DNA from: Akkermansia muciniphila
GTDB taxonomy: Bacteria > Verrucomicrobiota > Verrucomicrobiia > Verrucomicrobiales > DEV007
Direction: 5' to 3'
NCBI GenBank assembly: GCA_945883495.1
Contig: CAMCXS010000064.1
Span: 1-32,858 of the forward strand
DNA length: 32,858 bases
In this document: positions 16,666 through 25,846 of the stretch, one piece after another
Layout of the letters: every line of letters begins with the position of its first letter
Numbering within the stretch: position 1 is the first letter of the stretch
Program-made: the position numbers and the translations under genes
The notes under the pieces: generated by a model
The model's input: the letters and a program-made list of their open reading frames with translations, nothing else
What the model was told of the DNA's origin: nothing
Database searches by the model: none

Positions 16666-17154
16666 ATGGAGTCGCACGAGGTCATCAAGGAAGCGTTCAA
16701 CCGCACGAGCCCCAAAGCCGTGGCCGCCGACCTGCAGGTCTCCCTATCCCTGGTTTACAAATGGGCGCAACCTTGCACCGATCTCGGGTCCGGCAGCCGC
16801 AACCCGCTGGATCGCGTCAAGCGGCTTATGGAACTCACTGAGGAACCCAAAATCATCGAATGGCTCTGCCAACAAGCTGGCGGGCACTTCGTCCCCAACC
16901 CCGAACCCACCGGCTCCGTCGCCTTTGAGATCGAGACCGGCACCAACGCCATCGTCAACCAATTCGCCCAACTCCTCGGCGTCATCACCCACGCCGCTGC
17001 GGATCGCTCGATTGGCGCCGATGAATCCGAGCGCATCCGCGAAGTATGGGATCACCTCAAATCCGTGACCGAAGGGTTCGTCCGCAGCTGCGAGGAGGGC
17101 GACTTTGAACATGCCGCCTCCCTGGCCCGCTCCGCACGTCCCCTCCCCCGTTGA
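16666..17154 (+). CDS. CII-like small HTH DNA-binding protein
   Basis: This 162-residue protein has an N-terminal helix-turn-helix (HEVIKEAFNRTSPKAVAADLQVSLSLVYKWAQ). It resembles the phage CII type, in which a transposase-like HTH is followed by a helical tail: PLDRVKRLMELTEEPKIIEWLCQQAGGHFVPNP, then VNQFAQLLGVITHAAADRSI and a C-terminal helix. Free-standing CII-like regulators are common in this phylum. The target is not visible. The frame is open upstream to 16420, but the ATG at 16666 starts directly at the conserved HTH and fits the promoter. Confidence 0.75.
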   Translation: MESHEVIKEAFNRTSPKAVAADLQVSLSLVYKWAQPCTDLGSGSRNPLDRVKRLMELTEEPKIIEWLCQQAGGHFVPNPEPTGSVAFEIETGTNAIVNQFAQLLGVITHAAADRSIGADESERIREVWDHLKSVTEGFVRSCEEGDFEHAASLARSARPLPR

Positions 17155-17856
17155 TCTTCTTCAGGCGGCCACGTCGCGGATGACGTTCTCATGGAAGTCG
17201 GGTCAACCGCACCTCCCAGCCCATGGAGCGATTCACAAGATCCTCGTGATTTACGCCGACTTGGTGCCCAGAGGGCAGGCCCAAGCCTGGCAACAACCTT
17301 GCAAACAAGCTGGCATCCGGATACCAGGTTGGATGAAGCGGAGAGGGCCACCGGCCCTTGCGGCGGTCCATCGCAAGCTGCCTTCTCCAGCCGCTAATCT
17401 CGGGGACATTGTCGACAGCGTCGGCTTTTCTTGGACTGCGAGTCACTCGTCGCCGCGTTTCTGAGGAAACTCGCTGACGATTTTGTCCAGGTGCGAACCC
17501 GCATCCAGAGCTAGACCAGTCGAGTCGCTGCCCCGAGCACCTCTCCGCTTCGGCTTCCTGATAGCCCCCAAAGCGGTGGGAGGGCAGGTTCCGCCGATGC
17601 CGCACGTCCACGATTCACTTGGCGCAGGATGGTTCACTACCTGCCCTCCGCCCAGTTCACTTGGGTCAAGAAGGAGCGCTCCGCGGGTGCCGCCTATCCG
17701 GCCCGAAGGGCAGTAGTCTAGTGAATGTGTGAGGATCATTCCTTGACAAGACTATCAAGCAATTCTTGAATTCTGTCTGGATTGGAAATTTTTCTCAATC
17801 GCAGTCCTCACCGCGCGCCGTCGTTTAGGCACTGTGTGACGATTTAGGTTGGAAGT
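17155..17856. other. Intergenic region, no recognisable gene
   Basis: Several overlapping open frames exist on both strands, but none shows a domain, codon regularity or a ribosome-binding site. I see nothing in it beyond local G/C-rich dyads such as the CTTGGTGCCCAGAGGGCAGG segment near 17260. A short AT-rich promoter-like stretch (TTCCTTGACAAGACTATCAA and beyond, 17740-17800) precedes the glycosyltransferase gene. Confidence 0.45.
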
Positions 17857-20843
17857 TTGAATCAGCTAGTCGCCATGATCCGCTCACTTGACAACGCTTC
17901 CTACAAGCCCAGATCCTCCGAGGCTTTAACGGACGAACGTGAGCATTTTGCCCGCCTGCGAAGCGACTACAAAGAGCAATTGGCCGCGCAATCCGCCGAG
18001 TTGGCAGTGCTACGGAAGGCGGTCGCGTCCGCGGAAGAATGGCAGCAGCAAACCTTTCATGGAGGGTGTCCAACCGAACAAGGGCCCGGCTTGGTGGATC
18101 AGAACCGCGAACGAGGAAACGGGGTTGCCCTGCCCCAGAAGGATGACGTTTCAGCCGTCAAGAGCCACGCCCTCGATGCCGCTCAGCCGCAGCGCTTTGG
18201 GGAACGCCTGCGGGTCAACTTGCACAGCCGCCGGACCTCGGCCGGCGAGAGCTTGGTGCGCTTGGGTGCAAAGATGGGTCTCACTAGCCGCCTTCGCCGT
18301 CTTGGCAGCGAAGCCCGATTCCTAGCCAAAGAGGGGCTCGTGAATGCGCCGTGGTATTGCCGCTCGCATCCGGAAGCGGGGCTTCGGCCCAGGGATGCGG
18401 TGATGCACTACCTACGGATCGGCGCGGCCCTTGGTTGGGATCCAAATCCATTCTTCGACACCTCTTGGTACCTCGAACGGTATCCGGACGTAGCTGCCGC
18501 TGGATTCAACCCGCTGGTGCACTTCGCCCAGCAAGGCTGGAAGGAGGGTCGTGATCCAAGCGCCCGATTCGAAACGGAGTGGTATCTCGATCAATGCCCG
18601 AAGGTCCGGAAGTCCCGAGTGAACCCGCTCAGCCACTTTTTGAGATCAGGCCGGGCCGCTGGACTCAGTCCAGTTCGCGCGTCCTGGTTTGCGCCGCGGC
18701 GCGCCACGGGGACGCATGGAGAGGCTTTCACCCCCCAGGTAACGGTGATCGTTCCCAACTACAACCATGCCCTCTTCCTCCGGCAACGTCTCGATTCGAT
18801 CTACGGGCAGAGCTACCGCAACTTCCGGGTGATTTTGTTGGACGATTGCTCCAATGACGAAAGCCGGACGATCCTTGAGGAATATGCCCGGAAGTATCCA
18901 GAGCAAACGAAGTTGATCGTCAACACGGTCAATGGAGGATCCGTCTTCGCCCAATGGCGCAAAGGAATTCAGTCCGCTCAATCGGGGTTTATCTGGATTG
19001 CTGAGAGTGACGACTTTGCCGAGCCAGAGTTTCTCGAAACCGTGATCCCATTCTTTCAGGATGAAGCGGTAATGATCGCCTACAGCCGGACCGTGTTTGT
19101 CGGCCCACATGGGTCGCCCATCGATTTTACATTCGACGGATATGTCTCCAGCGTGGGCAACGGTGCAAAGTGGAAGGGGGACTATGTCGAAACTTCGCAT
19201 CGCGAGGTTGCCACGGCGTTCGGAACACAATTCCCAATGCAAGTTCGGCCGTGTTCCGAAACCCGGGAGACCTTGCCTTGTTGGACGATCCCGAGTGGCT
19301 AACAATGCGCGCTTGCGGGGATTGGGTCTTTTACCTTCATGTGGCCCGGGGCGGAAAGATCGCCTACACCAACCAGACAAAGTCGTATTACCGCTTCCAC
19401 CAAGCGAATGCGTCGCGGGGGAGCTATCTGACACCGGAATACTACCACGAGCATGAGATCGTGGCCCGCACGGTGGCCCGACTCTATCAGGTGGAACCGC
19501 AGGTATTTGAAAGGCAATTCCACTTCCTGCGCGAGCATTGGGAATCTGTTTTCAAAGATCAACCGCAACCGTCCTGGAAGCTAGAGGATTGTTATGATGT
19601 GGCTCGCATCCGCGAGGCCGCAGCGTCTCGGCTCCCGAACCTCCTCATTGTCACCCACGATCTTTCGACCGGAGGAGGCGAAATCTTTCCAATCCGGCTG
19701 GCCGAAGCACTGGCGAAGCAGGGTTACGGAGTCACCTTCTTCAATCTTGATGGATCGACTGCGCCCCCCATCTTCCGGGACCTTCTTCCGGCGGCGATAC
19801 CCGTGATTCACTACGAGCGCTCCAGCTTGGATCTCAAGCGCATGCTGCTGCACTTGGGAATTGACATCGTCCACACGCATCACGCCGGGAGCGACGATCG
19901 TTTCGCGAGGCTCTTTTCTCCTGGCGAACCCCGGCCTCGGCATGTCGTCACGATGCACGGAATGTATGAAGTGCTGGATGTTGCGGATCTAGAGCGTCGG
20001 CAGGACATGCTCCAGGCTGCGGTGGATCATTGGGTCTACACTGCCGACAAGAATCTTGATCCCTTCGTCATCAACCGATTGTGTGGGAATGCCCGTTTCA
20101 CCAAAATCCCGCTAGGCATGAGTCTACCACGATTGTCCCCAATCAATCGCGCGGAAATTGGAATCCCGCCCGATGCCTTCGTGGTTTGCCTCGCCAGCCG
20201 GGCCTTGTTTGAAAAAGGCTGGCTCGAAGCAGTCTTGGCCATCGGGATGGTGCGGGAGCAAACAGGGCGAGATGTCCATCTGGTCCTCGTGGGCGAGGGC
20301 CCGGCCGCCGAGCAGCTGCGCGAGGCCGCGATCCCTTCCTTTGTCCACCTCGTTGGGTTTCAGCGGAGTCCAGTGGATTATTTCGCGATGGCTGACTTGG
20401 GATTGCTGCCGACTCGATATCGCTCCGAGAGTTGTCCCCTGGTCATCATCGAGTGCATGATGGCAGGACGCCCCGTCGTGTCTTGCGACGTCGGGGAGAT
20501 CGCGAGCATGCTCACCGCTCCCAATGGGAAAATGGCTGGAACGGTGATCCGGCTCAAAGATTGGATGATTCCGATCCATGACCTTGCGGCGGCGATCCGC
20601 CGGTTTGTCGTGGATGATCGAGCATACCTTGAGGCCACGGGCGCGGTGGCGGCGGCCAGGGAACGGTTTGACATTCGCGCCATCGCTCAAGCATATAGAA
20701 AGATTTACGCGGAGTCCTCTTTGCCGGATCCGCGGAACTCTTCCGGTGGCGGCGCCCCCAGAGCTGGCCTAAGCCAGGAGCGTCTACTTAGACCGTTGCT
20801 CGACCAGATCGACCATTCAGTCGACGTCGAACTGCCTGCGTAG
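17857..20843 (+). pseudogene. Large GT2-GT4 fusion glycosyltransferase, one frameshift
   Basis: Two frames together make one protein of about 995 residues. The first (17857-about 19215) has a coiled-coil start, then three tandem motifs like WYLERYPDVAAAGFNPLVHF at residues about 165-285. A GT2 domain follows: VTVIVPNYNHALFLRQRLDS, ILLDDCSNDES and the WIAESDDF acidic motif. The second continues with NTIPNASSAVFRNPGDLALL, then a GT4 domain: LLIVTHDLSTGGGEIFPIRL, HLVLVGEGPAAEQLREAAI and PLVIIECMMAGRPVVSCDVG. The frame changes at about 19215. It probably builds a surface polysaccharide. The TTG at 17857 is the furthest upstream start; the ATG at 17875 is an alternative. Confidence 0.85.
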
Positions 20844-20880
20844 TGCGGCAGCTGAGGGAAGCGGCGAGGGAGCCGCGAAG

Positions 20881-20891
20881 CCCCCCCCCCC
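20881..20891. other. Eleven-base poly-C run
   Basis: An uninterrupted C11 tract lies in noncoding sequence between the glycosyltransferase gene and an FGE fragment. Such a tract is prone to slippage and to sequencing error. Confidence 0.8.
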
Positions 20892-20913
20892 GGATGTTCG
20901 GACCTGTTAGACA

Positions 20914-21066
20914 GTCGTTCTCCCAGCTCACGTTCACGGCGGGGTGATCCTCTGTTTGGGGGAAATCCGGCTTCGGCCAGCTCCGCTCCTCGTCCTTGGC
21001 GAAAGGCGCATAGTCCACCCCCGCGTTCGCCGGGGACCGGATCCTCATCCGCACGGACCAGCGGAT
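20914..21066 (-). pseudogene. Internal fragment of an FGE-sulfatase domain gene
   Basis: About 50 residues read IRWSVRMRIRS...DYAPFAKDEERSWPKPDFPQ followed by TEDHPAVNVSWEN. This parallels the segment DYAAFVEDTKREWPKPDFAQ, TEDHPVVAISW of the gene at 6395-7662. Both ends are lost. It is a remnant of a gene of the same family, third in the window after 6395 and 31791. Confidence 0.75.
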
Positions 21067-21104
21067 TTGGTGTCTTCGAAGGCTGATCCCGGAGTGAGCG
21101 CAGG

Positions 21105-23843
21105 TTATGGATTGCAAGCTATCTGGATCACTTCCTTGTCCGTCCTGCTGAACTCCACCTGGCAGAGGACCCGGTTTCCGCCAAACGCCTGGGCCCAACC
21201 GGCTGCCAAGGCTCCGGTGCGATCCACCGGCGTCAGGAAATTGATGCTCCGGATCCGGTCCGGCCCAATGCGGTTGAACCTTTGCCCCTTGCTCAAGATC
21301 GGGAAGGCCGGGGTAAGGGCGGCGCCAGTCGAGCCGAAGTATCCCGTCAGGAGCATTTGATTGCTCCCGGCATCAATGCCGCCGCGCTCAGAGGTCAAGC
21401 CGCACAAAACCGTGTAGGTGCGGGTGACTGGCTCGAGGTCGAGACGTTGGATCGTCCCGATTTTGCCGCGGGCATTCCCCGGGGCGTAATCCCCCTCCCG
21501 TAGCAATTGGACGAGCGAAAAGCCGTCATGAACCCAGAGGCTGAGATCGTTGCTGGAGTTCACCCCAGGCCCTTGCAGTTGCGCCAGAAAGAGGAGACGC
21601 GGCTGGACACTGGAATCGATGCCGAAATGGAGGAACCGCTTGAACTTCACCAGCGGAAGCGAGGGATGGCTATCTCCTTTGCGCACGCAAAGCTGCAACG
21701 CGCCGCCGACCGCGTTGTTGGCCCACAAGCCTTCGTTGTCCGCCACGGTCACGCTCGGTGCGCCCAGGGCCATGGTCGCCCGGAAGGCATACCCCCCGGC
21801 CGCATTCATGACCTCCCCGAGAAACGTTTGATACGGGGTCAGGACCCCGCCGCCACCCGGCGAGGGGGCGGGAGTTCCTTTCCGCGTGATCATCGTGCGA
21901 CCTCCGCCCAGGATCGGCTGGCTCTCCAAGATCACGTTGTCCGCCGGTCCGGATTGCAAGGCGCAGGGGTAGATGACCTGCCCAGCCATGGAGAGCCGGG
22001 AAAACTGGCCGTAGAGAGGGCCGGCGCTGGAGACGCCCACCCCTTCCCGGAGAAGATCTCCGCCGGACCGGCGGAGCGCGGAATCTGAGGACGCCGTCAC
22101 CGCTGCGTTGGGTTTCAGGGCAAGAGTCATCGCCGCCCGGTATCCATGGCTTGCCCGCACCTGGAGGAACTTGGTCACCGTGGAAGGGCCGGCCGTGTCA
22201 CCTTCCACCACGATCGGGGTCAACGTGGTTCCGTCGTGACTGAACACGCCGAGATCGTTCGCGCTGGTGACCCCGGGGCCCGTGAAGCGGACCATGCCCT
22301 GGACCCTGGAGCCCCCATCCCCGGGAAGCAGTCCGTAGATGTCTTTGACGGCGAAGGGGAAGTTGGGACCGGTGCGGAAGTGGCGGCTGGTTTGCGAGCT
22401 GCTGTCGAGAAATACCGCTTTTCCGTTGGCGGCCGTCACCCCGGGGCCGGCGAGCTTGGTAAGGACAAAGGCCTCGGAAGAACTGAGCATCGCTTCGGAA
22501 AAGCTGGCGAAGACGGCTCCACCAGTGCCAGACGCGGAAGACCCCATTCTCTGCCCCCGGCTGTACGACTTGTCGGACAAGGTCGGCCGCAAGGGCCCCC
22601 CTTGATGGACCGCCCCCGCCCCGGTGAAACCGTGGCTGCTATCGCCGCGAGCCCCGATCACCACCCGATTGCCATACGCGGCCACGGCCGATCCGTAACT
22701 CTGGGAGTCTGCTAGGTCTGCCGCGTAGGTCAGAATCCCGGATTCTCCGTCGGCATTGAATCCCCTTGGATAGTAACCATAAACTTCCAAATATCCGTTG
22801 CCCACCGCGCCGACGCTCGCGGCTGGCGCCCCGGCGGCCACCAAGAGCCCGCTGATCGCGACGGAAGAACCCAGAAATTGTCCACTGGCATATCCGCTGC
22901 GCAAATCATAGGCATCGGTGAATAGACCCGTCATATCCCGGGCCACGTTGGGATGAACCCTGACCCGGCCGCCGTTGACGGCACCGAACGCCGTGCGGAA
23001 CGGAGCTCCCACTACCAGGGAATTCCCGTACATCGCCACTGCCCAGCCGTAGCCGTCTTCGGCCGTGGCGTCCGGTGCGGCGATTCGGGTCGCCTCTGTC
23101 GCCACCCCCGTGACCGGATGGATGGTGAAGAGATAAACCGATCCCGTCTGCACCATTCCGCTCAGCGTCTGGTTCGGCACGCCCACGGCGATCGTGAAGT
23201 TGTCGATAGCCACGGATGTCCCGAAGCTGGAGCCGCCAGCGATGACGTCTCCGGTCTCCAATCGCGCCGGGGGGAGGGAGTTGTCCAGGGTGCAGAGGTA
23301 GGCATCCCCCGCATCCACTTCCACCCCGCCGTCCTGATCCGCCCCGGGCGCGCCCACCACGATGTATTTGCCCCAAATGGCCACCGAGGAGCCAAAGACA
23401 TCCCCGGCGACGCCTCCGCCATCGATGCGGCGAACAAACGCTCCCGTCGAAAGCCGGAAGATGTAGACCGCCCCGCCATCGACCACCGAGGGGTCTTTCT
23501 TGGGCGCCCCGACCACCAGATAATCCCCGGAAGCGGCCACGGCGGTGCCAAACTCATCCCCTGGTGCGCCATCTGGAGCCACCAACCGCCGGTGCAACCG
23601 TCCCGTGGCGGCGTCGAAGACGGAGACCGATCCCGCATCGACGCCGAACGTTACATCATCTCCGGGAGCCCCGGCGATGGTGTAAAGCGAAGTGGCGGTC
23701 ACCGCCGAGCCCAAGCGGTCGTCGTTGGCGGCGTCCGGCGCCACAAACTCGCGCCGGGTGATTTGAGCAAAACTGGAGGACGAAGCCGCGAGAAGCGAAA
23801 TCACCCCCAAAAAGGTCAACACGAAGTGCTTGCGATTGTCCAT
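21105..23843 (-). CDS. Large secreted FG-GAP (integrin-alpha-like) repeat protein
   Basis: The protein has 912 residues from the ATG at 23843. A signal peptide (FVLTFLGVISLLAASSSSFAQ) precedes FG-GAP-like repeats (residues about 30-430) with recurring GSAVA...YLVVGAP words (RLGSAVTATSLYTIAGAPGDD, EFGTAVAASGDYLVVGAPKK, VFGSSVAIWGKYIVVGAPGAD). The second half carries repeated GPGVTAANGKAVF, GPGVTSANDLGVF and GPGVNSSNDLSLW blocks, similar to the DUF7453 choice-of-anchor-like proteins. It is likely extracellular and possibly adhesive or polysaccharide-binding. The frame is open upstream of the signal peptide, but the ATG used gives the natural N-terminus. It is intact. Confidence 0.85.
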   Translation of the reverse strand: MDNRKHFVLTFLGVISLLAASSSSFAQITRREFVAPDAANDDRLGSAVTATSLYTIAGAPGDDVTFGVDAGSVSVFDAATGRLHRRLVAPDGAPGDEFGTAVAASGDYLVVGAPKKDPSVVDGGAVYIFRLSTGAFVRRIDGGGVAGDVFGSSVAIWGKYIVVGAPGADQDGGVEVDAGDAYLCTLDNSLPPARLETGDVIAGGSSFGTSVAIDNFTIAVGVPNQTLSGMVQTGSVYLFTIHPVTGVATEATRIAAPDATAEDGYGWAVAMYGNSLVVGAPFRTAFGAVNGGRVRVHPNVARDMTGLFTDAYDLRSGYASGQFLGSSVAISGLLVAAGAPAASVGAVGNGYLEVYGYYPRGFNADGESGILTYAADLADSQSYGSAVAAYGNRVVIGARGDSSHGFTGAGAVHQGGPLRPTLSDKSYSRGQRMGSSASGTGGAVFASFSEAMLSSSEAFVLTKLAGPGVTAANGKAVFLDSSSQTSRHFRTGPNFPFAVKDIYGLLPGDGGSRVQGMVRFTGPGVTSANDLGVFSHDGTTLTPIVVEGDTAGPSTVTKFLQVRASHGYRAAMTLALKPNAAVTASSDSALRRSGGDLLREGVGVSSAGPLYGQFSRLSMAGQVIYPCALQSGPADNVILESQPILGGGRTMITRKGTPAPSPGGGGVLTPYQTFLGEVMNAAGGYAFRATMALGAPSVTVADNEGLWANNAVGGALQLCVRKGDSHPSLPLVKFKRFLHFGIDSSVQPRLLFLAQLQGPGVNSSNDLSLWVHDGFSLVQLLREGDYAPGNARGKIGTIQRLDLEPVTRTYTVLCGLTSERGGIDAGSNQMLLTGYFGSTGAALTPAFPILSKGQRFNRIGPDRIRSINFLTPVDRTGALAAGWAQAFGGNRVLCQVEFSRTDKEVIQIACNP

Positions 23844-24182
23844 GTTAGCATCCGAGCAGGTGTCTCGGGGAGTGACAAGTGATTTCGTGCAAACTGACGC
23901 AAATGCCACACTCTCCGAAAGTGCCAACCGATCTGATCTGATCCGCATAGGCAGGCTGAAATCAGGCAAGGCAAGACCCATTGGCGCCTTGACTACGATT
24001 GGCGCAAGCACGAGCGGGAGCTAAACGCGTTGCTCTTATGAAAATGCTCCCGCAGGTCGGATTTTCAGGGATGTCTTTCCCCGGCTTTCCGGGAGGGGAG
24101 CTGCGGAATCTCGTCCGCTTCAGAAGACCGGACCCAGTTTCGCGGGAGCAGTCGGCGCCACCTTTGCTGCCGCTGAAAGAAT
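23844..24182. other. Intergenic region, promoter side of 21105 gene
   Basis: No gene is recognised. The stretch 23845-24020 is upstream of the FG-GAP protein. A short GGGAGCTAAACGCGTTGC...AAAATGCTCCC dyad at about 24018-24052 may be a terminator for the minus-strand genes to the right or part of a repeat. Confidence 0.4.
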
Positions 24183-24993
24183 CTACTTCTGAGCCGTCAG
24201 AGGCCGTACCCAGATGTTCCGAAAGCGAACGGGGCAGTAGTGGGCGGGTAGGCTGATGGGACCGGTAGCGGTGGTGTCGTTGTAGTGGGGCACTTTGAGG
24301 TGGCCGGTGGTTCCGTAGATTTCTTGGTCGTTGTGAACCAGGACGCCGTTGTGCAGCAGGGTGAGGCGGGCGGGCTTGATGAGCTTCCCTTCGGCGAAGA
24401 CTGGGGCGGTGAAGAAGATGTCAAAAGTCTGCCACTCGCCTGCTGGACGGCAGGCATTCACCAAAGGCGGCGCAATGGCCGTCGGCGTAAAGTTTGATCT
24501 TGTAGTCGTAGGAGTCGAAGGTCTGAATCTCGAAGCGATTCATGAGCGCCACTCCATTGTTGCCGTGCGCATACCAGGGGCCTTCAAACTTGACGGGAAG
24601 GAACCATTCAGCGTGGACCTGGACATCGCCGAAGGATGCTTTGGAGACGAGTTTGCCCTCTCCGGCGACGATCTGTCCGTCCTCCAGTTTCCAGGTCGGG
24701 GCTGGCTCCCAGGCAGATAGGTCTCTGCCATCAAAGAGCACCACCGCATCCGACGGTGCGGGCACGGGCGGACCTGCGGGACCGACTTTGACTATGGGCG
24801 GCAGCGGGCGATCAGGATCGTGCATGACCCACTTCCCACCGGGCAACTGATGCGTGCCTTTGTAGCCGAAGACGCCGGAGCCATCGGCTGCTTTGACCAT
24901 ATCCGCTGCGGAGACGGGCAGCGCTGCGAGGAGGACCAAACCGAGGCATTGAATGAGGTAAATGTGGGACAAAGAGTGAATCATCGGCGTCAT
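24183..24993 (-). pseudogene. DUF1080 (3-keto-disaccharide hydrolase-type) protein, frameshift
   Basis: A signal peptide (HIYLIQCLGLVLLAALPVSAA) is followed by a DUF1080 beta-sandwich: VVLFDGRDLSAWEPAPTWKL, EDGQIVAGEGKLVSKASFGD, VQVHAEWFLPVK and NRFEIQTFDSYDYK. At 24465-24474 the frame shifts by one base (in a GGCGGCGC tract). It resumes as PPLVNACRPAGEWQTFDIFF and continues to the C-terminal HYCPVRFRNIWVRPL motif and the stop at 24183. The family includes glycoside 3-keto hydrolases and lectin-like binders. It sits downstream of the isomerase and ThuA genes, forming a catabolic cluster. With the frame restored the gene would be complete (about 269 residues). Confidence 0.85.
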
Positions 24994-25021
24994 GGATTAG
25001 CGTTTAGGAATGGAAGCAGGC

Positions 25022-25512
25022 TTACTCCTCGATGATGGCGATGTTCTTCACCATGTCTTGATGAAGCTGCGGGGTGTCGTGCTCAAAGTCGATGGTGACG
25101 AGGGCACGGTAGCCGAGGCGGTGGATTTCCTTGAGACAGTTGGCGCAGACTGCCGCACCTTCGCCGATGACGGTGTTGCGGCAGTCTAGGTCGCCCATGG
25201 AGAGCACGTCTTTGAGGTGAAAGCTGATCATGCGGTCCAGGCCGATCTTGCGCAGACAATCGCCGGGCTTGAGGTCGGAGCGTGTCCATTGGCCAACATC
25301 GCAGCAGGCTCCGATCTGCTTGCCGCGCTTCTTGGAGTGATCGAGCACGATGTCAGGGTGCCAGTAGTCGGACTTGCCGCGCTGGTGATTGTGGAGGGCG
25401 AGCGTCATACCGTATTTGATAGAAAGCGATTCAAGCATCTCGAACCACCTCGTCTGCGCTTCGGTGACGACGACGCTTGCGCCCAGGCTCTTCGATGGAT
25501 CGCTTAGTTCGG
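25022..25512 (-). pseudogene. Sugar-phosphate isomerase/epimerase, 5'-truncated
   Basis: About 160 residues of an AP-endonuclease-2/TIM-barrel protein are present: TLALHNHQRGKSDYWHPDIV, KQIGACCDVGQWTRSDLKPG and DRMISFHLKDV, then ALVTIDFEHDTPQ. The histidine and glutamate/aspartate ligands of the metal site in the C-terminal half are visible. The N-terminal half of the barrel is missing, because a TAG lies just upstream of AELSDPSKSL at about 25513. The next gene (YdhR) begins immediately after. The gene may have been split by insertion of the YdhR-like gene, whose base composition is more AT-rich. Confidence 0.7.
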
Positions 25513-25525
25513 CCTATTTTTGATT

Positions 25526-25831
25526 TTAGATACCTCTGGTGATCACTGACGCTTCTTCGTGAACCGGAATCGCAGTAATCGTCAGATCCGATAGGAATGG
25601 TTCAGCAGCAACCTTGGCGATAGCGGGTGAGGCCATAAATGCATCCATTGATGCCTTATCTTGCCAAATATACACGCTGGCAAAAAGACCAGCATCAAAA
25701 TCAGCCATCCACGTCTTCCTGATAAGACCCGGAACATTAGCAATATCTTTGGCGTAAGGCTCTTGCCACTTGGCTTTGTAGTCTTCAGGAGAGAGTGAAA
25801 GCTTGTATTGGAATATTTGTGCGTATTTCAT
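25526..25831 (-). CDS. YdhR-family putative monooxygenase-like protein
   Basis: This 101-residue protein begins MKYAQIFQYKLSLSPEDYKA and continues WQEPYAKDIANVPGLIRKTW, IYIWQDKASMDAFMASPAIA-like segments and the closing SDLTITAIPVHEEASVITRG. This pattern (a ferredoxin-like alpha-beta barrel of about 100 residues) matches the YdhR family, sometimes called mono-oxygenase ydhR. The substrate is unknown. The sequence is more AT-rich than its neighbours, suggesting recent acquisition. It lies between two parts of a sugar-catabolic cluster and ends 13 bases before a truncated isomerase gene. Confidence 0.8.
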   Translation of the reverse strand: MKYAQIFQYKLSLSPEDYKAKWQEPYAKDIANVPGLIRKTWMADFDAGLFASVYIWQDKASMDAFMASPAIAKVAAEPFLSDLTITAIPVHEEASVITRGI

Positions 25832-25846
25832 GATTGATGACGAGTG

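Noticed and set aside
17189-17611. Minus-strand frame of 140 residues in the 17.2-17.6 kb gap
   Set aside because: No domain, poor codon pattern, overlapped by several equally long frames on the other strand.
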